Positions 49,301 to 57,436 of a stretch of DNA of 64,000 nt are shown piece after piece. The position numbers and the translations under genes are program-made. Below the pieces are notes generated by a model. That model ran no database searches and was not told the origin of the DNA. It saw only the letters and a list, made by a program, of their open reading frames with translations. The stretch spans positions 123,082 through 187,081 of the forward strand of contig CAZBXE010000003.1 in assembly GCA_964496125.1 (NCBI GenBank), read 5' to 3'. Within the stretch, counting starts at the first letter, position 1. The number at the start of each line of letters is the position of its first letter. This DNA comes from CAZBXE01 sp964496125. Lineage in GTDB: Bacteria; Chlamydiota; Chlamydiia; Chlamydiales; CAZBXE01.

Positions 49301-52021
49301 TCCGCCACCAGGACCGAGATCTAAAATAAAATCTGCTGTTTTGGCCACATCCATATTATGTTCAATGACAATCACAGTGTTTCCCTTATCCACAAGAGAA
49401 TGAAGAACTCGAAGAAGGTTGTTGATGTCGTGGAAGTGAAGTCCTGTTGTCGGTTCATCAAGGATGTAGAGTGTTTTTCCTGTGGAGGGACGCAAAAGCT
49501 CTTTGGCAAGCTTAATACGCTGCGCTTCCCCGCCAGAAAGAGTTGTAGAGGATTGTCCAAGCAATACGTAATGCATCCCCACATCGATTAAAGTCTGTAG
49601 TTTCTCTTTGATATGCGGGATATCTTTAAAGAAGACAAACGCCTCTTCCACACACATTTCGAGAATATCATAGATATTTTTCTCTCGGTAGTGCACAGAG
49701 AGGGTTTCTGGGTCAAAGCGTCTTCCCTTACAAAGAGGGCAGTCCACCCACGCAGCCTCCATAAAATCCATGTCGATTTTAATCATTCCCATTCCCACAC
49801 ATTGAGGACAGGAGCCCTCCCGCACATTAAAACTAAACCGTCCAGGTTCAAATCCCTTGGCCCGGCTTTCAGGTAGGGCGGAGAATAAGTCTCGGACATC
49901 ATCAAACACCTTGCAGTAGGTGGAGGGATTAGACCTCGGGTTGCGTCCAATCGGTGACTGATCGATGCCGATTACCTTATCGATCGCATCAGCACCTGTA
50001 AGAGAGATGTGGGGACCGACAAAGAGCTTACTTTTTTGAAGCTTATTCGAAAGTGCTGGAAAAAGAGTTTCTGAGATCAGAGATGACTTGCCTGAACCGG
50101 AGGGTCCTGTAACCGCAATGAAAGTTCCGATAGGGAACGAGGCGCTTACGTTTTTAAGATTGTGGTGTGTCGCACCCTTAATGACGATCTCTTCTTTTCC
50201 TTTTTTTCTTCGTTTTTTAGGGATTTCGATTTTCCTTCTTCCCGTCAGATAATCAGCCGTGATCGAATTTTTGCAAGAGAGAAGGTCAGAAAGCTCACCA
50301 TTGACAATTACTTGCCCCCCGTGCGACCCTGGCCCTGGACCAAATTCCAAAATACGATCAGCAGCGCGGATGGTGTCTTCATCATGCTCTACGACAACGA
50401 CTGTGTTGCCAAGATCCCGCAGCCTTTTGAGTGTGTCGATCAGTTTTTTATTGTCTTGGGGATGGAGACCGATCGAAGGCTCGTCAAGAACATAGGTAAT
50501 CCCGACAAGACCACATCCGATTTGGGAGGCAAGGCGGATCCGCTGTGCTTCTCCTCCCGAGAGTGTGGGTGCAGCGCGGTCAAGGCAGAGGTAGTGAAGC
50601 CCCACATCCACAATAAACTGCAAGCGTGCGGTGATCTCATGGAGAAGATCTTCACCAATCAATGCCTCTTCTTTAGTAAGCTTAAGCTTCTTAAAAAAGT
50701 TTAGGCACTCAAGGGAAGGCATTTGCGTAAGCTCATGGATTTTTTTTCCTCCGAGGGTAGCTGCTGAGGGGTAGGCTTTTAGTCTTGACCCTTGGCAAAG
50801 GGAGCAGGTCCCCATCACCATCAGTTCTTCCTGCTTTCTTCTGTAAAGAGAGCTCTTGGCCTTATTGTAGCGATGCATTGCCTCACCGAGCACCCCATTC
50901 CAGTGGACATAGTCGGTCCAGGTCTTCCCCGTGTCCTTGTGCACAAAACGCATTTTCACATACTTCTTGTCAATACCATGCAAGAAAGCGTCTTGTGCAT
51001 CTTTAGGCAGCTTTCCAAACGGAGTATTGATGTCAAAATTGTAGATTCGAGCTAGGTTATCATAGATATTGCCAAAATAGACGGTGCTATAGGAACTGCC
51101 CACAGAACAACAGTCTTCTTTAATGCTTTTACTAAAATCGACAACAAGGTTGATGTCATACTCATTCACCGCACCCATGCCATTGCACCTTTCACACATT
51201 CCCTGAGGGGTGTTGAAGGAGAAGTTTTGCGGCTCGAGCGCGGGGTAAGAGAGGCCAGACTTGGGAGAGTAGGCAAATTGCGAGAAGAGCTCTTCTTCTT
51301 TTGTATCAGGATTCTGGATACTGCAGAGCCCTTTTCCTATCCGGAGGGCTTCTGTGAGGGCTTCTGCAATCCTAGAGAAGTTTTGGGGTTCTACTTGGAT
51401 CCTATCGAGAACAATATCGATGTCATGGTCGACACTCTTATCGAGGGATATACTTTCCGCTAGATTGACAATTTCTCCATCAATTCGTACACGCATGTAG
51501 CCAAGTTTTTGAAACTGGGCAAAGTCTTCCTTGAACTCTCCTTTTCTTCCCCGGGCAAATGGGGCCAAAACCAGCCATCTGGAACCCGCTTTTTTGCTCT
51601 GCAGGGTCCGGATGATTCTTTCCTTGCTCTGGGGAAGCACCGCCTCGCCGCTCACGGGGCAGTGGGGTGTTGCGACCCGGGCATAGAGCACGCGGAGATA
51701 ATCGTAGACCTCGGAGATAGTTCCGACAGTAGATCTTGGGTTTCTGCCAGCCGTCTTCTGTTCGATCGAAATCGTAGGGGAGATGCCACTTGCAGATTCG
51801 AGATTTGGTTTTGCCATCTCTCCCATCTGCCTTCTTGCAAACGTGGAAAGGGATTCTACATAACGCCTCTGTCCTTCCATGTAGAGTGTGTCGAAGGCAA
51901 AAGAAGATTTCCCAGAGCCTGATACCCCTGTGCAGACAATGAGCTCTTCTGGATCTAAGGTTACATCCACTGACTTAAGGTTATGGACAGCCACCTTCTT
52001 CAGAATGATTTTTCGTTTCAT
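46370..52021 (-). CDS. uvrA: Fused double-length excinuclease ABC subunit A
   Basis: 1883 residues, twice the usual UvrA (about 940): two complete UvrA units in tandem, a form I associate with Chlamydiae. Four Walker A motifs are visible: GVSGSGKSSFAFDTLYMEG (near residue 33), GPSGSGKSSLISETLFPAL, GPSGSGKSSFAFETIYAEG and GVSGSGKSTLLQNVLLPAL. There are four LSGGEAQR signatures, and zinc-type Cys pairs appear in CERCNGMG, CPQCVGMG, CPACLGLG and CTQCYGMG. The polypeptide would act like a UvrA dimer in damage recognition and load UvrB. Both units keep FAFDTLYMEGQRRYVESL- and FAFETIYAEGQRRYIESL-type blocks, so both seem active. Confidence 0.97.
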   Translation of the reverse strand: MKRKIILKKVAVHNLKSVDVTLDPEELIVCTGVSGSGKSSFAFDTLYMEGQRRYVESLSTFARRQMGEMAKPNLESASGISPTISIEQKTAGRNPRSTVGTISEVYDYLRVLYARVATPHCPVSGEAVLPQSKERIIRTLQSKKAGSRWLVLAPFARGRKGEFKEDFAQFQKLGYMRVRIDGEIVNLAESISLDKSVDHDIDIVLDRIQVEPQNFSRIAEALTEALRIGKGLCSIQNPDTKEEELFSQFAYSPKSGLSYPALEPQNFSFNTPQGMCERCNGMGAVNEYDINLVVDFSKSIKEDCCSVGSSYSTVYFGNIYDNLARIYNFDINTPFGKLPKDAQDAFLHGIDKKYVKMRFVHKDTGKTWTDYVHWNGVLGEAMHRYNKAKSSLYRRKQEELMVMGTCSLCQGSRLKAYPSAATLGGKKIHELTQMPSLECLNFFKKLKLTKEEALIGEDLLHEITARLQFIVDVGLHYLCLDRAAPTLSGGEAQRIRLASQIGCGLVGITYVLDEPSIGLHPQDNKKLIDTLKRLRDLGNTVVVVEHDEDTIRAADRILEFGPGPGSHGGQVIVNGELSDLLSCKNSITADYLTGRRKIEIPKKRRKKGKEEIVIKGATHHNLKNVSASFPIGTFIAVTGPSGSGKSSLISETLFPALSNKLQKSKLFVGPHISLTGADAIDKVIGIDQSPIGRNPRSNPSTYCKVFDDVRDLFSALPESRAKGFEPGRFSFNVREGSCPQCVGMGMIKIDMDFMEAAWVDCPLCKGRRFDPETLSVHYREKNIYDILEMCVEEAFVFFKDIPHIKEKLQTLIDVGMHYVLLGQSSTTLSGGEAQRIKLAKELLRPSTGKTLYILDEPTTGLHFHDINNLLRVLHSLVDKGNTVIVIEHNMDVAKTADFILDLGPGGGAEGGQIAGFGRPEEIAKKKTPTGEALRTVLNPNYEILSTRSKKKEGLATQEIEVAGALQNNLKFLNASLPRNQLTICTGPSGSGKSSFAFETIYAEGQRRYIESLSPYARQFVEQMPKPKVASVSGLSPSIAIEQKAHAGNPRSTLGTMTEIYDYLRLLYARVGLPHCPDTKEIIQAISKDHVLERVLSYPEGERLQILAPIELKKSEPFETVLERLRKKGYLRIRLNGTYYSLDEVIPFDRKRKNELFLVVDRLKVDPSAASRLFESFEVAEVMGKGKIVIAREAQDVFFNLAFAVEKTGVSYPEITPHTFAFNTPEGMCPACLGLGIQYGANLEENGDIMQKTVLGLMRYLFGIMVSKEALSLLGEFFEQEGIDPKVKLKDLPPGKLQVLIEGSKEGVLYTSKKGFQFRFPGISVALAKIAKSAKGAVRDQIAPLLDEIQCPSCKGSRINPLARNVLVDGVSIDALCRWPVSQVLAFIKKVAIVQDKNKILEDVQKQMIQRLEFLCEVGLDYLSLDRRAPTLSGGEAQRTRLARQLGSGLTGVLYVLDEPSIGLHPRDTDRLCKALVKLKDLQNTLVLVEHDPATIALGDYILDFGPGAGEEGGHITARGTLKEIENNPESLTGAYLSGRKSIPLPKRRRKPTKGALHIQGANLHNLKNVKLDVPLGVLTCLTGVSGSGKSTLLQNVLLPALQKGVLSKDEVAIESAKVSGIKQIDKVLSITQDPIGLTARSDVGTYCEILTKMRTFFAALPEARMLGLQPKHFSFNHRAGMCTQCYGMGYKKIFLHFLPPVQVTCDECAGLRLNPVSLGVKYKDRNFGEYLDCTVHEIKEIFAAHPQIVRICTTLISVGLGYLKLGQEMATLSGGEAQRMKISKELSKRSTGRTIYLLDEPTTGQHPSDIEKLLQVLHTLVDKGNTVVVIEHNLDLIKNADWIIDLGPESGEKGGEILYEGPPVGLLQEKRSWTAKYLAPFLA

Positions 52022-52107
52022 CGCTTTCTTTTTTCTGCGTTTGGGTATATAAGAAGATCATTATAGTGAATTTGCCTTTTGTTAGGAAAAGGAAAAGGGG
52101 CTAGTCT

Positions 52108-53544
52108 ATGTCGTATTGTCAACTTTGTTTTTTTTTCCTGCTCCTCTTCTGCTCGCCCCTTCTCTCTGAGGAGGGATCGTTTTTCACGTCCGATGAATGG
52201 CAACAGATTGGGCAACAACTTCCCACAGACCAAGACCTGATCGTCTTCCGTGATGGCAAGAAAGTGCTCGGCACAGTAGAGTCCATCCCTCTGCTGCACT
52301 TTTCATTTGGTGACATGTTGCTCTGTGTGGAAGATGTCCTTGGCATCTCTTTTTCAGAAACAGCAGGCCAGCTCAAGACGCAGTATATCACAACAAGAGG
52401 GTTTAATCTGATCTGTTCATATCTTGAGAAAACGTTTGCGTTTACCGAGCGGAAGGCGATTTTGGAAAAGAGCCGCAGATCCACAAAGAATAAGTTGTCA
52501 TACGAATCTATAAAAAGGGAATACGATCCTAAAAGCATCAGCTTCATTCTCTTACACCCCCGTAAAGAGCAAGTGGCCCAGCACACTCCCTTCCACAATA
52601 TCCGGCTAAAAAATGGAGATCAATTTCCAGCCCTACTATCTTCTGTTCCTATCGTCCTCTCCGATGGTTGGAAGGAGCAGCAGCTGTGCCTGACCGATAT
52701 CTTATCTGTCGAGTTTGAAGGGGGGTTGCATGGTACTGTCCTGAAAGGGGGTGTAAGGCGCCCTCTCAGCTATTCGTTTACAAAAGATCCATTTGTCGAA
52801 CTACATGCTGCCTATCAGGCAACCTCCATGAAGCTGCCTTGGGAGAGAATGGAATGTATTTTTGCAGACAACGGGGAATATTATGTTCCAAAAGCAGCCC
52901 TTTCCACAAGGATCAACATTGAAGATAAAGTAGCCCTTTCACAGATTGTCATTCAAGACGACGAGGAGGAGCTGCAGAAGATAGCTGCAAAGCCAGGGCA
53001 AGCAGATCTGAGTAAGATGTTGTATGTACCAGCTGGCAAGTTTCGCATTACGTCCCCCTCAGGAGGTGCCCAGAACCTTCTTCCGACTGCAAAGGCACCT
53101 TCTTACTTGATCGATCTGAAAGGCTATTATATTGATACCCAGTTTGTAACGAATGAACAGTACCGTGATTTTGTTGAAGCAACAGGCCATAAAATGCCCT
53201 CACACTGGGCAAGAGGGGCCCTTCCTCCCGGTTTTGAACACCATCCTGTTGTCAATGTAACGCATGAAGATGCCAAAGCCTATGCAGCATGGGTTGGAAA
53301 GCGGCTGCCCACGGAAATCGAGTGGGAAATTGCGAGCGGAAAGTTTGCAGGCACTTTGCCTGACCCTCTTCTTGGTCGCTTTGCAGAGTGGACGGATACA
53401 CGGCTCGGGGATGAGGCGACACACAATTTTGTTTTGCGCCGCAAGGTGACAGCTAGCGAGAAGGCCCCCGCGCCTCGCTTTTCTCTTCCGATGTCTGGCG
53501 CGAATACCTTTACGGGCTTTCGCTGCGCTCTCGACGAGCGTTAA
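52108..53544 (+). CDS. Exported protein with a short C-terminal FGE/SUMF1-like domain
   Basis: 478 residues. The leader MSYCQLCFFFLLLFCSPLLS is followed by a beta-rich region with two similar stretches (IVFRDGKKVLGTVESIPLLH and IRLKNGDQFPALLSSVPIVL), perhaps repeats. From about residue 304 the sequence turns into an FGE-sulfatase-like domain: MLYVPAGKF, YIDTQFVTNEQYRDFVEATG, PVVNVTHEDAKAYAAWVGKR, LPTEIEWEIAS and the end FTGFRCAL. The domain is about 175 residues, shorter than a full one (roughly 220-260), and no catalytic Cys pair was seen, so a binding role is more likely than formylglycine formation. Divergent from uvrA. Confidence 0.75.
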   Translation: MSYCQLCFFFLLLFCSPLLSEEGSFFTSDEWQQIGQQLPTDQDLIVFRDGKKVLGTVESIPLLHFSFGDMLLCVEDVLGISFSETAGQLKTQYITTRGFNLICSYLEKTFAFTERKAILEKSRRSTKNKLSYESIKREYDPKSISFILLHPRKEQVAQHTPFHNIRLKNGDQFPALLSSVPIVLSDGWKEQQLCLTDILSVEFEGGLHGTVLKGGVRRPLSYSFTKDPFVELHAAYQATSMKLPWERMECIFADNGEYYVPKAALSTRINIEDKVALSQIVIQDDEEELQKIAAKPGQADLSKMLYVPAGKFRITSPSGGAQNLLPTAKAPSYLIDLKGYYIDTQFVTNEQYRDFVEATGHKMPSHWARGALPPGFEHHPVVNVTHEDAKAYAAWVGKRLPTEIEWEIASGKFAGTLPDPLLGRFAEWTDTRLGDEATHNFVLRRKVTASEKAPAPRFSLPMSGANTFTGFRCALDER

Positions 53545-53557
53545 GCAAGTAGGGCTT

Positions 53558-54952
53558 TTACCCGAATAGCCAGCGCCAAAAAGCTACAAAAGGGATTGTT
53601 AAGGATTGCCAAATGCTCTTTTTCTCTTCAACGCTTTCTTGGGACGCTTGCGATTGCACTTTGCCAGTTTTTGTTTGTGTTCGTGTAACTATCCTCGTTG
53701 CGTCCTTCACTTTACTATCTTTTGTCACTTTACCAGCCCTCTTCTCCCGTACTGTCTTGCCCGCTGGAAGCATCTGATCAATCTCGACTTTCGCCTTTTT
53801 CCTTACCTGGTTCTCATCTGTAATTTGACTTAGATCTTCAAGTTCTTTTGTGAGCATGTCTTGGCTATGCAGCTTGTAAAGGTGGTAGTCCTTTGATCCC
53901 AAACGCTCTTTCATATAGCCTGCAACTGACTTATAGACGCAAATTCCCTTCTTTTGCACTTTGCGAGTACTCAAGCCCCCATACTTTTGTGCATTCTTCT
54001 TAGTCACTCTCTCCCCACCGAGTGATTGCACCTGAGCGTATACATTATTTATATTACGAGAAAATGTTTCAGTCACAACTAGAAGCTGCATCAAACCAAA
54101 AAAGAAATTTGGCGTCAGCTTGTCTTGAGAAATGTTTGCAAGCTTGTAGTCATAATAATGAGAGTCCTCTTCCTTTGCATGAAAATCTTCTAGTCCCTCT
54201 CCGGTGTTGATGACTGTAAAGGTAAAGTTCTTATCATCTACCTTATGAATCAGATACTGCACAGCATGCCCACCACCTTCTTTAGCCTTTTGAGAGTATC
54301 CTCCTGGAAGCAAAAGGTGATCACCTGGCTTCATTCCTAGTACTTTTTTTGATATTTCTTGGCTGATCAAGTTTAACTCACAACTTTTTCCAAAACCTGG
54401 ATTCAAATCCCTTGCAATCTTAGCCGCAAACTCTAGCTCCTCCTGCACCATCTTAATCTGATCAGGCTGAGTGGCTTTTGTGGCAAAGGATGTAACCATT
54501 TCTTTTTCCTTGGTCAAGATAGAATGCTGGTTGCTCCCTTCCAAGTCTTCGTTTGATGCGAACTTTGATGTATTTAAAACCTTCCCATAGTAGTGCTTTT
54601 CCATTTCTTTGACTTCTACCCGCAAATCTACCGCCATTGATTCGAGTTTTTTTACTTTCAGATCTATCTGTTCTCGTGACGTCGCGTTCACTTTTGTTGC
54701 TAGGGCTTGCAAAGCATCTTTTGAGTTCTGAATCCTCTGTGCTTTTTCAGCAAGAGATCCCTTCTCCATTATGACATCCAAATCGGTCATAATTTTTGTG
54801 GCTATTTCGTTTACAGTCTCTTCATTCTTGTTGAAAAGGGCTTTGCTTGGCTTTAAACCCACGGCTTTAGCAACATCACTCAGGCTTTTACCGTTTGCAA
54901 TCATGTGGCTGACTGCCAAAGCTATGTTCGAAGCTTCTCTTTGTGCTTCCAT
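53558..54952 (-). CDS. Unknown protein with possible permuted papain-like cysteine peptidase motifs
   Basis: 464 residues. Residues 1-200 are helical with coiled-coil character. A central domain follows: MKPGDHLLLPGGYSQ, GGGHAVQYLIHK (His229), FTVINTGEGLEDFH and, 109 residues after that His, KKGICVYKSVAGYMKERLG (Cys338 at the start of a helix). A His on a strand followed about 100 residues later by a Cys at a helix start is the order of circularly permuted papain-like folds. A basic tail and a hydrophobic last segment (IWQSLTIPFVAFWRWLFG) could bind a membrane. No signal peptide. The peptidase idea rests on the motif order alone; an effector role is possible. Confidence 0.6.
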   Translation of the reverse strand: MEAQREASNIALAVSHMIANGKSLSDVAKAVGLKPSKALFNKNEETVNEIATKIMTDLDVIMEKGSLAEKAQRIQNSKDALQALATKVNATSREQIDLKVKKLESMAVDLRVEVKEMEKHYYGKVLNTSKFASNEDLEGSNQHSILTKEKEMVTSFATKATQPDQIKMVQEELEFAAKIARDLNPGFGKSCELNLISQEISKKVLGMKPGDHLLLPGGYSQKAKEGGGHAVQYLIHKVDDKNFTFTVINTGEGLEDFHAKEEDSHYYDYKLANISQDKLTPNFFFGLMQLLVVTETFSRNINNVYAQVQSLGGERVTKKNAQKYGGLSTRKVQKKGICVYKSVAGYMKERLGSKDYHLYKLHSQDMLTKELEDLSQITDENQVRKKAKVEIDQMLPAGKTVREKRAGKVTKDSKVKDATRIVTRTQTKTGKVQSQASQESVEEKKSIWQSLTIPFVAFWRWLFG

Positions 54953-55084
54953 GTCCCCCTCTCCTTTACCTAAAATTATAACATATTATTTTAATAATAC
55001 GTAACCTGTTCATTTTATGTGCATTATAATCACAACTGAATGGAAACACTCTATCCTTAATATAGAAAAATTGGAGGGTTTGAC

Positions 55085-55362
55085 ATGAGTAAACCAGCAG
55101 GATCTGCCTCTGTCAATATGCAGATCTAAACCAAGGAAATCCTTCAGAAAAACTCAGCAAAAGCCTCACCCTCCTGGGTACTTTCCGCTCAGCTGCAAGC
55201 TATCTGCTGCCTCTTGCAGAAAACCTAGTGAACGTAGAAGCTATTGTCCCAGGTACAACAGATGTCCTTGTCTATAGCTCTTACGCTCTACCAGTTCTGA
55301 CGATAATCAGCAAGAAAGTCCAAGCCTGTTACAGAGCGGAGGCGGAGCAACCAATCGATTGA
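55085..55362 (+). pseudogene. Small gene broken by one frameshift
   Basis: A good SD (GGAGG) precedes ATG 55085; this frame reads MSKPAGSASVNMQI and stops at TAA 55127-55129. Adding one base restores a frame that runs on through QGNPSEKLSKSLTLLGTFRS, ASYLLPLAENLVNVEAIVPG and VLTIISKKVQACYRAEAEQP to TGA 55360-55362, about 92 residues in all with a helical, partly hydrophobic middle. A one-base deletion in a once functional gene is the simplest reading; programmed frameshifting or a sequencing error is possible. No family is recognised. It occupies most of the 463-bp gap between two genes; the flanks hold nothing else visible. Confidence 0.55.
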
Positions 55363-55415
55363 CTTAATCGCCTGCACGACGTAAAATCCAGTGCTTAAAT
55401 CTGAGGAGAATTTTA

Positions 55416-57356
55416 ATGAAATACGATTTATTTCTGATGTTGAGCTTATTTTGCGCTTTAACCCCCCTACAACCCATTCAGGCCGAAACGCCTCTTATCC
55501 CAAGAAAAGAACTCTTTGGGAATCCTGAGAAAGCAAGCCCCTCGCTTTCTCCTAACGGAAAAAAACTAGCGTACCTAGCCCCGGACGAAAAAGGGGTTCT
55601 TAACGTCTACGTAAAAGATCTTACAACCGATGCTCCCGATGTCAAAGTCACCTCCGATACAAAAAGAGGCGTACGCGTCTACTTCTGGAACTACGACAAC
55701 AACCAAATTCTCTACCTTCAGGATAAAGATGGGGATGAAAACACGCACCTTTATCAGACAAGCCTTACAACCAAGACGACAAAAGACTTAACCCCCTTCG
55801 AAGACACAAAGGCTCTTGTTCTTGCGTATCGCTATGAGCAGCCCAATCAGATGCTCCTCATGATGAATAAACGGGATAAGGCTTTATTTGATGTGTATAA
55901 GCTAGATCTTGTTTCAGGCAAACTCACCCTCGAAATGGAAAACAAAGATAATATCACTGACTTTACAGCTGATAAACAACTTGATGTCCGAGCGATTGCC
56001 ATCACTTTGCCAAGTGGCATTGAAGTCATAAAGGTACGGAAAGACAAGTCTTCCCCGTGGACAGAGCTAATGCGCTTTGATCCCGCAGAAGACAGGGTTT
56101 CTGTGTCCGGTTTTACAAAAGATGGGAAATATCTCGATGTCGCTTCCAATCTTGAAAACAATACAGTAGAGTTCATTCGAATCAATCTAGAGAACGGGGA
56201 AAGAGAAGTCCTCTACCATGACCCTGTATTCGACCTTACAAGTCTTATGAAAGATGAGAAAACAGGAGAGTATCAGGCAGCATTCGTAGATAGGGAAGTT
56301 CCCGTATCGATTCCTCTTCTACCCGACGTCAAGCAAGACTTTGCTCTTCTGAAAAAAAAGTTCAATGAGCCTTTTGTTGTAGCTGATCAAGATCTAGATA
56401 GCCACAACTGGATTGTCGTTGTCTACAACACTGACAAGCCCTCCCGCTACTACCTCTTTGACCGCAAGACAAAGAAGGTAACTTTTCTCTTCACGCCGAG
56501 AAAAGCGCTTGAAAACTATGCCATGAGCCCGATGAAACCTATCAACATCGAGACAAGAGATGGAATGTCCCTTCTTGCCTATCTCTCCCTTCCAGTAGAT
56601 AAAAAAGCGCAAAACCTACCCACAGTCATGCTTGTACACGGCGGTCCCTGGGCACGTGATAGTGCCATGTTTGACCCAGAAGTGCAGTGGCTTACAAACC
56701 GTGGCTATGCCGTATTGCAAGTCAACTTCCGAGGATCAGCAGGCCTTGGAAAAGCTTATCTCAATGCTGGCAACAAAGAATGGGGGGCCAAGATGCATGA
56801 CGACCTCCTTGATGCGAAAAATTGGCTTGTGGCTGAAGGAATTTCAAACCCCGATAAGATAGCCATCTACGGCGGCAGCTATGGAGGCTATGCCACCCTT
56901 GCAGCTCTTGCCTTTACTCCCGAGGAATTTGCAGCAGGAGTGGATCTTGTAGGCCCATCTAACCTTCTTACTCTGCTCGAATCTCTTCCCCCCTACTGGA
57001 CGCCCCAAAAAGAGTCGTTCTACAAAAGAATTGGCAATTTGGAGACAGAGAAAGAATTTTTGAAAGAGAGGTCTCCTCTCTTCAAAGCAGATCAAATCTC
57101 AAAACCGCTGCTGATTGCCCAAGGGGCCAACGACCCCCGCGTTAAGCAGGCGGAAAGTGACCAGATTGTCTCCAAAATGCGCAGCCATAACCTGCCAGTG
57201 ATGTACCTTCTCTATCCCGATGAGGGGCATGGGTTTGTACGCCCTGAAAATCGCTTGAAATTCTATGCTGCTGCAGAGCAATTTCTCGCTAAACACCTAG
57301 GGGGTAGAGCTGAGACTCCGAAGGGAGATGAGAGCTGGGAAACCCTCTTAAAATAA
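55416..57356 (+). CDS. Exported S9-family prolyl oligopeptidase/acylaminoacyl peptidase
   Basis: 646 residues. The leader (MKYDLFLMLSLFCALTP to IQA) looks cleavable. Residues about 30-370 form a beta-propeller with repeats such as SPSLSPNGKKLAYLAPDEKG. The C-terminal alpha/beta hydrolase domain has the nucleophile in IYGGSYGGYATLA (Ser488), acid in QGANDPRVKQAESD (Asp573) and His605 in YPDEGHGFVRPENR, a complete triad. The family cleaves short peptides, often after Pro or acylated N-termini. Export suggests degradation of periplasmic or host peptides. SD AGGAG lies before ATG 55416. A terminator follows the gene. Confidence 0.92.
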   Translation: MKYDLFLMLSLFCALTPLQPIQAETPLIPRKELFGNPEKASPSLSPNGKKLAYLAPDEKGVLNVYVKDLTTDAPDVKVTSDTKRGVRVYFWNYDNNQILYLQDKDGDENTHLYQTSLTTKTTKDLTPFEDTKALVLAYRYEQPNQMLLMMNKRDKALFDVYKLDLVSGKLTLEMENKDNITDFTADKQLDVRAIAITLPSGIEVIKVRKDKSSPWTELMRFDPAEDRVSVSGFTKDGKYLDVASNLENNTVEFIRINLENGEREVLYHDPVFDLTSLMKDEKTGEYQAAFVDREVPVSIPLLPDVKQDFALLKKKFNEPFVVADQDLDSHNWIVVVYNTDKPSRYYLFDRKTKKVTFLFTPRKALENYAMSPMKPINIETRDGMSLLAYLSLPVDKKAQNLPTVMLVHGGPWARDSAMFDPEVQWLTNRGYAVLQVNFRGSAGLGKAYLNAGNKEWGAKMHDDLLDAKNWLVAEGISNPDKIAIYGGSYGGYATLAALAFTPEEFAAGVDLVGPSNLLTLLESLPPYWTPQKESFYKRIGNLETEKEFLKERSPLFKADQISKPLLIAQGANDPRVKQAESDQIVSKMRSHNLPVMYLLYPDEGHGFVRPENRLKFYAAAEQFLAKHLGGRAETPKGDESWETLLK

Positions 57357-57369
57357 AGAAATGTGACCC

Positions 57370-57411
57370 TACCCAAGCAACTTGAAAAGTTGTTTGGGTA
57401 TAGACATTTTT
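57370..57411 (+). terminator. Stem-loop terminator between the S9 peptidase and pknD
   Basis: TACCCAAGCAACTT pairs with AAGTTGTTTGGGTA (one G-T pair, loop GAA), and a run of five T follows seven bases later. It lies just after the S9 peptidase stop. Confidence 0.75.
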
Positions 57412-57436
57412 GGCACGATCATGCGACAATTTACTT

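Noticed and set aside
50162..50704. A 180-codon plus-strand frame inside uvrA
   Set aside because: It lies wholly within conserved UvrA motifs on the minus strand and is a shadow.
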